A stretch of 64,000 nt of DNA from contig RBKR01000009.1 of assembly GCA_004835665.1 (NCBI GenBank), positions 1,178,001 through 1,242,000 of the forward strand, read 5' to 3'. The stretch's first letter is position 1. Each line of letters opens with the position of its first letter. The notes below the pieces were generated by a model, which was given only the letters and a program-made list of their open reading frames with translations, made no database searches and was not told the origin of the DNA. The position numbers and the translations under genes are program-made. Source of the DNA: Phoma sp. XZ068. Taxonomy: Eukaryota; Ascomycota; Dothideomycetes; Pleosporales; Didymellaceae. This document shows, piece by piece, positions 10,363 through 20,866 of this stretch.

Positions 10363-11967
10363 ATGACAATCCAGGTTTACTGTGACCCATGCACGGTCAA
10401 CTCTCACAAGGTTCTTGCCGCGCTGGATCAGATGAAGGTCAGCTTAACTGTACCGATGCTTGTAGAACTATTCCTGACCATATCTAGACGGACTACAACC
10501 TGAACTACATCAACTACTTCACGGGTCAGCACAAGAGCGAGGAATACAAGAAGATAAATCCACATGCTACCGTGCCAGCAGCCACAGATGGCGACCTGAC
10601 CATCACAGAATCGAACGCAATCTTGGCATATGCTGCAGATGTCTCTGGTGCCGAGTCCATGTACCCAAAAGACCTCAAAAAGCGCGCATTGGTCAACAAA
10701 TGGCTGCTTTGGGAGGCGTGCCAATGGTTCCCTTCTTGTTACATCTACATTATCGAGAATGTTGTCAAGCCTCTACTCCAGGCTGAACCAGACCAGAATA
10801 TCATTGATGGCGAGTCGGAGCGTATGAACACCCTCGCGGGACTCCTAAACGAACAGCTCGGCAAAACGAAGTGGCTCACGGGCGATAATGTTACTATTGC
10901 GGACTTCGCTGTCGCTGCACCAATGCACCTTCACGAAGCATCACGCATTCCGCTCGAGAAGTACCCGAACCTCAAGCGATGGATGACGGAGGGCATGGAG
11001 CAGCTTGATAGCTGGAAGAACACGCAAGGAGCTGTCAACAAGGCACTGCTACCCAATGGTATTCCTAAGACGGTGCAGAGCAACGGACAGTCAACGTCCG
11101 CACAGGCTGATGTACGTACCACCGTGAATTACACCCAGGAGGTGGATCAGCTCACGGAGATTTACTTCTACGAGACCGAGAAAGCTAAGGGTATTCATGA
11201 ACCAGGCGACTCTGCAGTAGAGATCTCGATCTCCGATGGCTGGCCGCGCGCAAAGGAGTTCACGCTCGACAAGAACGGGTTTTCGCTGCACAACTTTAAA
11301 GCGGCGCACAGTGATTGGGAAAACGATGAAGCTGTGCGAAGCAACTTCTACCCCGAAGTTGTTGATTTCCTGAAAAAGGAGCTTGGCGCAAAGCGTGTCC
11401 TTGTCTTCGATCACACAATACGCACCGAGTTAAATGCGAAGAAGGCACTCACAGACGAGAAGAACACTTCCCAACGCTCCCCAGTCATGCTTGTGCACTG
11501 CGACTACACTGCTGAATCAGGTCCTCTGCGAGTCAAACAGCTGCTCGGCAGTGAAGCTGAGGACTTGCTCAAGCGCCGACTGGCGTTCATCAATGTGTGG
11601 AAGCCCATCAACCGCATTGTCGAAGAGCGTCCGCTTGCAATGTGTGACGTACAGTCGTGCGAGGATAGCGACTTTTTCAAGTTACATCTGAGATACCGTG
11701 ATCGCGACGGGGAAAACTATGTCATGAAGGCCTCACCAAAGCATAAGTGGTACTATTTCCCGAAGATGACTCCTGAGCAAGTCATTCTTCTGAAGGCAAG
11801 TCTATTGATATCTACTCAGACAACATTGCTGACCCATTCGGCAGACTTACGACTCCTCACCCGACGTTGCACGCTTTGTAGGCCACACTGCGTTCCAGGA
11901 TCCGACCAGCCCTCCAGATGCACCGCTGCGTGAAAGTGTTGAGATCCGCACCATTTGCTTTTACTAG
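10363..11967 (+). CDS. Fusion protein: glutathione S-transferase plus AsaB/CmcJ-like oxidoreductase
   Basis: Exons 10363-10437, 10488-11795 and 11845-11967 encode 501 aa. Residues about 1-210 form a whole GST: thioredoxin-like start IQVYCDPCTVNSHKV, the cis-proline region ATVPAATDGDLTITESNAI, then the helical half with ADFAVAAPMHL. Residues about 234-501 match the fungal hydroxylase/desaturase family of AsaB, GA4 desaturase and CmcJ: RTTVNYTQEVDQL, PVMLVHCDYTAESGPLRV, FINVWKPINRIVEERPLAMC and KWYYFPKMTPEQV. The join lies inside exon 2 in one uninterrupted frame, so it is not a missed gene boundary. Intron 1 is 50 nt GT-AG; intron 2 is a 49-nt GC-AG intron (AAG|GCAAGT...CAG) and only its removal restores KTYDSSPDVARFVGH. 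AsaB relatives act in fungal secondary metabolism. A GST attached in cis is unusual. Confidence 0.9.
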
Positions 11968-12740
11968 TGTCTGGATTTTTTAGGTACAGGCGTATGCATT
12001 GTAAGTGTTGTGGATCTCTCGTATAACCTGCTGAGGGAAGCGTTGCTTCTAGCAACAGCTCATGGCTCAATCACTTCTGCGATCTCTCTGTTACTCTGCG
12101 TGATACAGCCACTGCAATGAAATTATGGATGACTCTGGGTTGCGTTTGCCCTGCACAAAAGGCTATCTCACACCCTTAATATTGCTATTTGTGAGACAAT
12201 TCTTGATTGGCACGATACACGCCAATTTTTGCAGCTCAGACATCTTCTCGAGTCTTCAACTAAGTGGCAACAGATTGGCATTTTGAACTCACTTCTTGAC
12301 CCAATATCCACAAATGACATTGGAAGCCGACCCAGGTAGTGTTCAGTATCACTTCCAATGTCATATCTCAGGAAGGACTTGAGTACACTAAATCATCCAG
12401 ATTACACCCTTATGTGTACAATTAGCCTACCTCTGATGGTTGACTTTCATCCAATTCGGTCTTCTCGGAACATTGCATGACGTGATGTTGGAGGGGCTGA
12501 ATTAGATTTGCAGCAGGGCGTGTGCTCTCCGTGGCTTTGATACCTGTGAATACGTCACTGTGTATACTTTTGTCCCAAACGCTGATTGTGGTTGAAGAGC
12601 TGCAACATGTGTTCTCGGATGGCCGGGGTTGGAAAGCCTATCGTGTATTCTGCCACTATCATATCAGGACCACATCAAAAGCAGCCTGAATAGTAGGTAG
12701 CTCCATGAATTCATACACCAGAGCCTTTATAAGACCACCC
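11968..12740. other. Intergenic with a 13-bp inverted repeat
   Basis: The 3' ends of the GST-AsaB gene (+) and the small membrane protein (-) converge on this stretch. Apart from the hairpin at 12314-12364 nothing is recognised. Confidence 0.55.
12314..12364. repeat. Perfect 13-bp inverted repeat (hairpin)
   Basis: ATGACATTGGAAG (12314-12326) and its exact complement CTTCCAATGTCAT (12352-12364) flank a 25-base loop. It lies between convergent genes and could affect transcript 3' ends or be a transposon relic. Confidence 0.65.
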
Positions 12741-13126
12741 CTAAGTGTCGCGAGACCGAGCTTCCGGCGCATCCGTTGCTGCGGTGCCTGTGCTGCTTCC
12801 TGTATCGTCCTTGGGCCGTGCAAGACTAAATTTTCTGCGATGCCCGCTCGGACGCTCGGTAAGGCTCGGTGCGCGTGGTCTTGCTTTTCCTCGAGCGCGG
12901 CCACCCACCACCGGTATTTCGTAGGTGACGGCACGGAAGACGTAGAGTATCAGGTCATAGATAACGAGTACAGCCCATGGACCGATCATCACGAGGCCAA
13001 AGACCAGCTGATCGAGGAATCAGAATCAACCGCAGGCGATGTGTTTGCACGTATACTCACGAATACTCTTGTAAGCCATGTTTCCACGGCAGAGAAGCTC
13101 GCGGGCAGAATAGATAATAGCCCCAT
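12741..13126 (-). CDS. Small single-helix membrane protein of unknown function
   Basis: Two exons, 13126-13061 and 13007-12741, are joined by a 53-nt intron (GTGAGT...ATCAG) to give 110 aa. The first exon encodes MGLLSILPASFSAVETWLTR. The second opens with one strong transmembrane segment (LVFGLVMIGPWAVLVIYDLI followed by LYVFRAVTYEIP), then a basic tail with GGRARGKARPRAPSLTERP and an acidic/Ser-Thr end. The exon junction, phase-consistent splice sites and coherent membrane/basic layout make a real gene likely. The basic flank suggests a cytoplasmic C-terminus. I do not recognise a family and assign no function. Confidence 0.68.
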
Positions 13127-13930
13127 TGTCTGTGGGCAAAAGCTCCGGCCCGGCCGTTCAATTGTTGCCTTGAGAGGAAGACGGTGCTAACAAGCTGGTA
13201 AACGATCGGATGGAGGCAAAGGGAGGCTCAGAAAGTCGGTTATTGTTGTAGCTTGATATTGTTGGGAGACGCGGCTGCACGGTCAGCGCGGGACCCCTTC
13301 CTAATCGTCATTGTCCTGTGGCTGAAGCTCGCGCACAGACAAAGTGGCTGCAAGGTCACCTTCACCGGACAACCCCTCTCTGTGCCTCAACACCAACATC
13401 TCCGCAGCTGACCAGGCGTGCATGCAAGGCTGCACCATGAAGCAAAGCAGCCATTGGATGAACCCCAATGCTGAGCCTCTCCAATCCAATGAGCAGGCAG
13501 CTACCGGCTTGCACCGTATTGCTCACGGCTGCTTAACCCTCCCCGCCCACCGTGACACACACACGAACAGTCAACTTCATGCGTGAAATCTAACATTGAG
13601 TCAATACATTGCGTTTCCGAGCATTCAAAGTCCCAAAGGAGCAAATAAAAGTGACGTTGTTTTGCGCCAGACGAGAGCGATCGAGTCCCTAGTCGGCATC
13701 CATCACAGTCACGCTGTAGCCTAGTCGCGCAGCTGGACTGTCAAGCCTCGTCAGACTGAGGCCGCACACCATCAACTTCTCATTCTCGATTCGTCTTTCA
13801 CACGATTCCACCTTTTTACTCTAGCTTCTGAACAATCACTTGCTGAACTTCACCTCTCCTGCTCCGATAGCTGCTTCATCACTCTGCCGGTCGCGGAGGC
13901 GAAGGACTCGTGGACCCTGAACTCGTCACA
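13127..13930. other. Divergent intergenic region
   Basis: Promoters of the small membrane protein (-) and the BTB protein (+). The last 150 bases are C/T-rich, as is usual for a fungal 5' leader. No gene is recognised. Confidence 0.55.
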
Positions 13931-15469
13931 ATGAACGACCTTACTTTCCTCGACAATGAGATCGCCAACGAGTACGGTGCCAGCGATGCAACCTTGAAAG
14001 CAGTGCTGCCCGGCGGCAAAGTCATCCACATTTCAGACAATATCAGCCCATTGAAGTTCCTGGCTACCTGTCCGTTGTTGTACCATGCCTTCGAGTACAA
14101 CTCACAATGTCGGCTTCAGGCCAGCATCGAGAGTTCCTCCGAGACCGCACTCATATCACTTGTCAGATACTGCTACACTGGTAGCTATCTTGCTGGTGAG
14201 CCGGACGGCGAGAGCATCTTGCTTCTTCAACACACCGAGACGTACAAGATCGCCGAGGACTTCGATGTACCAGAGCTGCAGATTATGGCTCATGGTAACT
14301 TTTCTTGCCAAATTGAGTACGCATGTTGCTTGCCCGATCCTCCAAAAGATCTCCTCGAAACCGTTCGGTTTATCTATCGACACTTCGCAAGTAACGAGGC
14401 ACGCCGCAAGCACAACCTTGTCGACACATTGCTCAACTACTGTGTGGCAGTCTACCTTTACCACAAGCTCGGCGAGAGTCTAGACTTCCTGACGGCTGTT
14501 CATGAGATACCAGCTTTCCGTCAGGATCTCTGCCGAACAAACATTATACGGAACTTCGAAGATGACTGTGAGTGAACACGACTCCTTCTCTGAACGATAA
14601 AAGCTGACAGATGTAAAGGTGCTGCAGACATCATTCGCTTACCCTCCGACTTCACGGCTGGTACGAGCAACGTTCCTACAACCCTCGCGTCTCGCGACCT
14701 GCCGAGAGAAATGCTATGTGATATGTCTCGTGACTCTGCCAGTGCCGAGGAAGGCAGGAAGTCGTTGTCATATCGTCGTGGAGAACTGTGCGCAAAGACT
14801 TTCCGTCAGGAAATCCCGCATCAATCGAAACACTGTGTCTCGCCTTCTGCGCTCACATCGGCGCTGGAGAGGTATAGCAGTAGCATGCCTTCGGACACTG
14901 AGCTCGAGGCTACAGCAGAGGAGACGTTACGCAAGTACAAACGTGTAAGAATCGACGAAACCAAAACACGACTAGCATGTAGACCTCTTTATCAAGAAGC
15001 CGGTCCCTCAACTGAATATACCATGGCTGCACCCATCAAAGCGGAACCCCCAACCACATTAGATGAAGACTCCTACTGGGAGGGCGCATTTGGACAGAAC
15101 GAGATGAGGTCTTCCAAGGTCGGCACGAAGGGTACTTTTCATAATACTCGCCGGGTGCTCTTTGAGCATGGCCGCCCTCAAGTCCATCCCGCACGAGAAG
15201 TGACTTCAAGCACACCCGCCGTCGATACCAAAGCATCTGCCACGCTACCTCTCCGGCCTCGCAACCCGGAGACTATACTGGATGCAAATCTTGCCGCTGA
15301 CACCGCAAGTGAAGACGAGGCGTTTGCCATGGTCCACCGGTCCGAGGCGATTGCCGACACGAATCTACATAGTCCGATGTCGAGCCCTGAGCTTATACCC
15401 ACGGCATCCATCGCTCAGATGAAGGTCGACGACAACGCTACCAGCGACGATGACTGGGCTTTGATCTAA
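13931..15469 (+). CDS. BTB/POZ-domain protein with C-terminal Atg8-interacting-like motif
   Basis: Exons 13931-14567 and 14619-15469 (51-nt intron, acceptor AAAG) encode 495 aa. An N-terminal BTB fold covers about residues 10-130: VIHISDNISPLKFLATC, then SLVRYCYTGSYL and HTETYKIAEDFDVPELQIMA, the usual end of a BTB domain. A helical segment to about 212 follows. The second half (about 213-495) is low-complexity, rich in Ser, Thr, Glu and Asp. BTB proteins dimerise and often act as adaptors for cullin-3 ubiquitin ligases or chromatin factors. The extreme C-terminus reads SDDDWALI, which fits the W-x-x-I/L/V Atg8-interacting consensus preceded by acidic residues. The earlier CAG acceptor at 14610 would cause an immediate stop, which is why 14618 was chosen. 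Confidence 0.85.
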
Positions 15470-16161
15470 TTTCTACTTCAACAAGACTTGTGTCGTACAC
15501 TCGGCATTTTCTCTCCAGACTTATGTTGTCTACATTACCTTTTAACCGGCGCTAGAATGGCTTCATTGTTGCCGCGACCTTAACGAAGCTCATGGAAGAT
15601 ATACGACCAAAAAAGGGGAGGCGTTATGGATATCTGATGTACTACTTTTTATACACATTCCCATCATGGGCTACATTTGGGTTTAGGTTGCATACCGAAG
15701 AAAATGAACCTTGTGTTCAAGTTTATTTTCTGTGCTATTGAAGTTGATGTATCAAACTGTGAGCATGCACCTTGCAGATGATTGTCTGGTGGTCCAATCT
15801 GTACTGTGTACCTTGAACTCCCGCACATTAAATGGCATGCAGCAGGACGAAGCCATGCAATGCAGATTTTACTCTGAAGATCGCGGATTCACCACGCCAT
15901 AAATCTTGCGATGAAGTACTGAGCAGCGAACACTCGACACGCTCACTGCCATTGCTAACGACCAAGATGCCAAATTAACAAGAATATGCAGAAACAAACC
16001 CCCCATTTTATATCCATACCCATGCCCAAGTCCCAAAACTCCACCCAGCCGAATGCCCTACGAGAAGACAAAAGAAAAGAATCAGATCTGACAAACGAGA
16101 CAAAATGCTTCGTGCTAATGCAGCGTGCTATACAACGTCAAAGTGAATTACTGGGGCAAAG
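15470..16161. other. Intergenic between convergent genes
   Basis: 3' flanks of the BTB and Brl1/Brr6 genes. No recognisable gene, RNA or repeat. Confidence 0.5.
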
Positions 16162-17934
16162 CTATCGGAATCCCCGTCTCCGACTCGGCGTTTTTAATTC
16201 TTCCCTCGCGCCCTCTTGTGCATAACTTGGTAATGCAGGCGTGCTCTGCGTGTGCTGCAGCATGGGCGGTTGCGCGGGTTGAATGAAGCCTCTTCCTTCA
16301 TACGGGGTTTGGTATGGTGTCGGCCATGCTTGCTGGCCGTTCTCGATGTAGCTGCTTGAGTTGATGCGGTGGGGTGTTTGCGGTGGGGCAAAGTCGTTGT
16401 ATTGTTGCTGTTGGGGCTGGGCGTGTTGTTGGCGGAGCAGACCGAAGGCCCAGTTGGAGACGTTGAAGCCGCCGAAGATAATGATGGTGAGGAAGATCTA
16501 TTGTAGGAAGTTGGGGTCAGCGAAGCCGCGTGGAAGTTGGGAGGGTGAAGGGGGCAGAGAGGTGATGAGAAGTGGCTGATGGGATTCTGGGAGCGGTTCA
16601 GCTGCACCAGAGTGTTGTGGTGGTGGAGTTTGACCGTAGAATACTGCAGGGTGGGAGTTGAAGTCGTTTGCCCATCGCAACTCTTTTCCCACCTTTGCGC
16701 TTGCCTCACGCTGTTTCCGGGCTTGCAGCCACAGCCAACCAAGTTCGAAGATGAAAAGAGAAGCACATACCATAGACTTGTAGCTGAACTCTTCGAAGAA
16801 GCTGTTGATGATACCGGCGAAAGTCTTGACTGTGACACTCGCACGCGCAAGCTTGTTCGGGTCGCGGCTCATGCACGTTTCCCAGTTGCCGCATGCCATC
16901 TCCATGGCAGGAACGCGCGTGTCTGGATCGCAGCGGTTCTCTCGGTAGTTCTTTGCGCAGAATGCAATCTCGACCATCAACTCGGAAGCGTGCTTGTTCG
17001 ACTCGATGTTTATGTCAGCCATGACGCCGCTGTAGACCAGGTACATGATGTACATGAAAGAGAGGGCTAGGAAGACATTGACGGTGAATTGCATGTACCA
17101 TGACAGGACTGAGGGCAGGCCGGGGTGCGCTTCAATCCAATGGAAGAAGCCTGCGATGCTGGCGCCGTACGTCTGCTGCACCTTGCTTGGCTCAGCCGGA
17201 GCGCTCTTCTGCACTTGCCCCTCGTTGTCAGACTCGTCTTCGTCGTTGTCGCGCAGCACCATGCGCTTCTTCTTCGACCGATCCGAGCGTTCGCGCGTTG
17301 ACCGCCGCTTCGCTACTCGATTCTCCAGCTTCTCGCTGTAGTGCTTGCGCGCCACCTCCTTCTCGATCTCCTTCATCGACTCCTTGGCCGGGCTTGGGCT
17401 GCCCCAGTTGGAGAGGCGCTTGAACAGGCTCTGGCGCCGCCCAGTCTTCTTTGGGCTGGGACTGTCCATCAGCAGGCGCATCTTGCCAGCCATTTGTGTG
17501 TCTGGGGTCGCCTGTTCGCTGTCCTGCGCGGGCGTGTTCGGTGTCTCGCCGCCGGAGCTGAAGTCGTAGTCGGCCGCGGGCGTGCGGGGCGTCCACGCGT
17601 TGAGGTGTTGTGGGACGGAAGGAAGGGGCCTTGCGCCGCTCTGGGCGAAGTTGAGGGCCGTGTCGCGCAGGCGGTTCGGGGTTGCGAAAGCGCTCTTGGT
17701 GGGTGAATCGTACTGTGCTTGGGGACCTGGCTGGCCGAAGGAAGGCCCTTTGCTTAGCGCGGCTGTCCCTTGGGCTCGGAAGGGACTGGGCTGGGTAGGG
17801 TCAAGCTCACGTTTCCTTGCCGCGGGCGAGTTGGTGATGTTCATGAACGGCGAACGGTGGTCGACGGGGCCTTGTTTGTTGTCATATTCAAAGTCCATGG
17901 GCGTCAGCGACTCCCGGTGCCCTCCGCGCGACAT
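16162..17934 (-). CDS. Brl1/Brr6-type nuclear envelope protein
   Basis: Two exons, 17934-16771 and 16497-16162, with a 273-nt intron; 499 aa. After a disordered, phosphorylatable N-terminus comes the C-C loop domain: helix 1 (FTVNVFLALSFMYIMYLVYSG), a lumenal loop with four cysteines (FCAKNYRENRC and ACGNWETC), then helix 2 at the start of exon 2 (IFLTIIIFGGFNVSNWAFGL) and a Gln/Pro-rich tail. Brl1 and Brr6 are known to sit in the nuclear envelope and promote membrane fusion during nuclear pore assembly and lipid homeostasis. The intron is in frame, free of stops until its last three bases (TAG), and itself encodes a hydrophobic stretch. The ATG at 17934 is the first in frame; a later one at 17898 (MDFEYDNKQG) is also possible. 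Confidence 0.9.
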
Positions 17935-18257
17935 TGTGCCTGAATCTGGACAGTCTCTTTCGAGGTGCACGGCTGTTGTGTCTGGTTGTGGGGTAGAGGG
18001 GAACTGTGGTTGCTATGATGTGGGTCGTAAACAAATCCATGTGGCTGCTGTGGCGCTTATCGATAGGTACCGTCCGACGCGAACGACAGCGAGTGACGTA
18101 TTCACCCGGCGCGTAAACATTGGCGATACGATGCACGTTGTTTCACTGCTCAGGTAGGCAGCTTCAATTGAATGATAGTCACGACAAGGTATGCGAAAGT
18201 GGACTCTGACCTTCTGACTAGGTCTAATTGTATCTATATAGAACGTCGAGACCTCAT
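17935..18257. other. Promoter region of Brl1/Brr6 and 3' flank of phytase-like gene
   Basis: Both neighbours read leftward. Nothing else is recognised. Confidence 0.5.
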
Positions 18258-19849
18258 CTACAACGGGTTTGCGCCCTTTGGTAGCCTGACCTTGAACACC
18301 AACACCTGCGAGTCCAGACTAAACCCAGAAGAGTCCTTGTACTGCTGCTCGCCAAAGTTGATGAACCCGTTCTGCGTGATGAAGTCGTTGTCCGAGAACG
18401 AGATCAGATAGTACTCCTTACCCTCGCCCTTTGTCTGGTAGTCGCCATCAACTGGCGCAATCGCAAAGCTCTCCCACTTCTCATTCAGCAAGTTCGCATC
18501 CTGCGCTCCTCCATTCCTCACACCGAAGCGGTTGAGCTGCGAATTGACATTGTACGACAGCCAGGGACAGTATGTCGCAGGCACCACGTCGCTCTTGAGC
18601 ACACCCTTATTGCTCGCTATCTGGGCGTTGAACGCGTCGTATTTGCCTTTGATATTGGTGGCGTCGGAAATGTCAATGACATCGGCATTGCGGTAGATGG
18701 ACTCAGATGCGTCCTGGCCGTGACCAGCGCCGGAGTCGCGGGCTAGAACGAGAAGCTGGGTTTCGGAGATGTAATGAATCTCAGACTGGCCGGCTACTTT
18801 ACCCGTAGAGAGGACAGGAAGCTGAACGGCGTACTCTGCCTCAAGCTCGACCGACTTGGACTTCACTCTGTATTTGAGGAGGCGCGTATTGCGGCGTGTA
18901 GAAGACTTGGAGCCGCCATCTTGGATCGTGGCACTCTGCAGCATAGTGTACAAGTACTTGCCATCAGGGCTGGTGGTCAAGGCCTCAAGACCCTGATTGT
19001 TAGCTCGTCCGGTCGAGGGATCCTCGGGTGTGATCTTGAAGTCCTGGTTGTAGATTGGCGGAGAGGCCGCGCTGAATGATTCCGTGCCGTTGCGCAACGG
19101 AATGAAAGCGTCGGGGGTGCGAATAGCCTGGATCATCTTGCCCTGCTTGTCGAACTGATAGACATATGCTGCATATTCATCGCTGATCCAGTATGTGCCA
19201 TCATCACCAAGGACAAGGCCTTCGGTGTCGAGGGGGACTCGTGAACCTCCAGTCCCGTTGTTGCCAAAGCCATCGCCCTCGTCTTGGGAAGAATTAGTCT
19301 ATAGTAGTAACGTGGCTTAGTTTGTGTCTTACATTCTGCCAAAGGAAGGCTTGGGAAACCCTTGTATGTGATGCTGCCGGTCGGATCAAGACCAGTCAGA
19401 GGGGCGCCGTCTGGGCCAGTAAGAAGCAGAGTGTCCAGGTAAGTGAGCTTGAAGTTTGGTGACGCTGGCTTCTCCACGGTGGCGTCCACGATTTCAAACT
19501 CGAAGCTGAACTTGTGGATGCGGCTCTGTGTGTTTTGCGTGCCTTGAGTGTTCCAACCTCGGTCGGGCAGGCCATACACGACACCTGAGTATGCTTCCTT
19601 CTTGCCCTTTTTGCTTTTCCAGCTCTTCTTGTCTAGTGCAATGGCACTGCCGATACCACCAATAGTGTCACCGAACTTGTCGCGAGCGTCACTGACTAGC
19701 GTACCGTAGCCTGCGAGCGCAGAGTAGGTATAGGTCTTGCCATTGCATGTTGTCACATTGACAGGGGCTGCGCTACTACTGGGAGTTGGTTTGGCAACAG
19801 CCTGCGCAACTGGCAGAGCAAGTAGACTGAGGGAGATCGTGAGGAGCAT
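18258..19849 (-). CDS. Secreted phytase-like esterase (esterase-like activity of phytase family)
   Basis: Exons 19849-19333 and 19282-18258, 50-nt intron, 513 aa. A signal peptide (MLLTISLSLLALPVAQAVA) leads into a beta-propeller-like enzyme: YGLPDRGWNTQGTQ, LDTEGLVLGDDGTYWISDEY, ANNQGLEALTTSPDGKYLYT and HYISETQLLVLARDSGAG, with acidic residues repeatedly placed as expected for metal binding in this family. The family is named for a bacterial phytase-associated esterase; fungal members are secreted, and some act as extracellular phosphatases or are of unknown substrate. No membrane anchor is visible. A TATATAA-type element precedes the start by about 55 bases. Confidence 0.85.
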
Positions 19850-20512
19850 GGTGGTAATTGGTCGTGTGCCTCACGGCAAGATTGGTACATTGTACCGGGT
19901 TCTTATATATTATGCTGCACACTCGGATGACGCGAACCCATGGACTGGGTGCGTGGGGCTAACCAAGGATTCATCCATGTCCAGACAGGCACGTTGCTCG
20001 TTGTTTGGCTGCAGACCAAGAAATTGCATTGCGCTCCTTGGGTCGCGCGCGCTGCCGAGCGAGCGGTGGCGTGGAGATGTGCATTCAGGAACGCGAGCTG
20101 TTGCTTGAAGGTTCATTGGAGCGGCAACTAAGGGTGTATGATTGACGACTGCCCAATGATGATGCTTCACGGCAAGTAGGCTAGATATGCGAGAGCGCAC
20201 GTTGTCGAGACGAAAGCTGTTAGTTGCTGGCAGGCCGTCAGCTGGAGATGCGCTTGTCGAGAAGGGTAGGCCGCATGGCTAGCGTACATTTGACCCTTTC
20301 AAGTAGGCGGATAATGACGCCTTTCACAATCATGTCCTCGCTTTGAATCAATCCATATCTCGATCACGAGTCATTCAAGTTGGTTCAGTAGTTTTTTTTT
20401 TTCCCTTGGAGAGCGGTCAGAATCGAGATTTTCACCCTCGCCCCGCGCATCTCTCTTTGAACTTTCAAATATAATTCTTTTAATCTTTATTATCACCATA
20501 ATCACAACAAAC
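19850..20512. other. Intergenic; promoter of phytase-like gene and 5' flank of tRNA-Val
   Basis: A TATA-like TATATAAGA lies on the minus strand near 19902-19910. A T-run occurs at about 20391-20402. No other feature is recognised. Confidence 0.5.
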
Positions 20513-20598
20513 GGTTCGATGGTGTAGTTGGTTATCACGTCAGTCTAACATTCAAGTTGGATCACTGAAGGTCTCCAGTTCAAGTCTGGGTCGAATCA
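20513..20598 (+). tRNA. tRNA-Val(AAC) with 12-nt intron
   Basis: The cloverleaf can be drawn by eye. Acceptor stem GGTTCGA pairs with TCGAATC (one G-T), and the D-arm holds GTAGTTGGTTA. The anticodon stem TCAGT (20540-20544) pairs with ACTGA (20564-20568). The loop starts CTAACA, giving anticodon AAC at 20547-20549, with an intron of 12 bases at 20551-20562 in the canonical position one base after the anticodon. The T-arm contains GTTCAAGTC, and the discriminator is A. A run of six T (20599-20604) directly follows as the Pol III terminator. Confidence 0.93.
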
Positions 20599-20604
20599 TT
20601 TTTT
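20599..20604 (+). terminator. Pol III terminator of tRNA-Val
   Basis: Six consecutive T residues immediately after the discriminator base. Confidence 0.85.
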
Positions 20605-20866
20605 GCGCTTTCGGAGGAAGCTAGATTGGCTTCCCCATCTAACCTTTTTTTTGGTAATATCATCTTGTAGGTCGACACAGTACTGACAGAATGCGGGCGT
20701 TATTACATTGGCGTGTTACTCCAGAACTCCCATGAGGTCCTATTGAGACCGAGGGCTACAAATTGTACAGCGATGGGATAGTCTTGATTTGGAGTTCGGC
20801 TCTGCGACAGCATGACGTGACGTTCAGATTCTTACAACATATCTACACAGGGTCTGAAGAGCAAGT

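Noticed and set aside
10363..11120. First half of the fusion gene as elongation factor 1B gamma
   Set aside because: The GST fold is similar, but what follows is the AsaB-like domain, not the conserved EF1B-gamma C-terminal domain.
12705..13190. 161-codon plus-strand frame
   Set aside because: It is antisense to the small spliced membrane-protein gene, whose splice sites and hydrophobic pattern are far more coherent.
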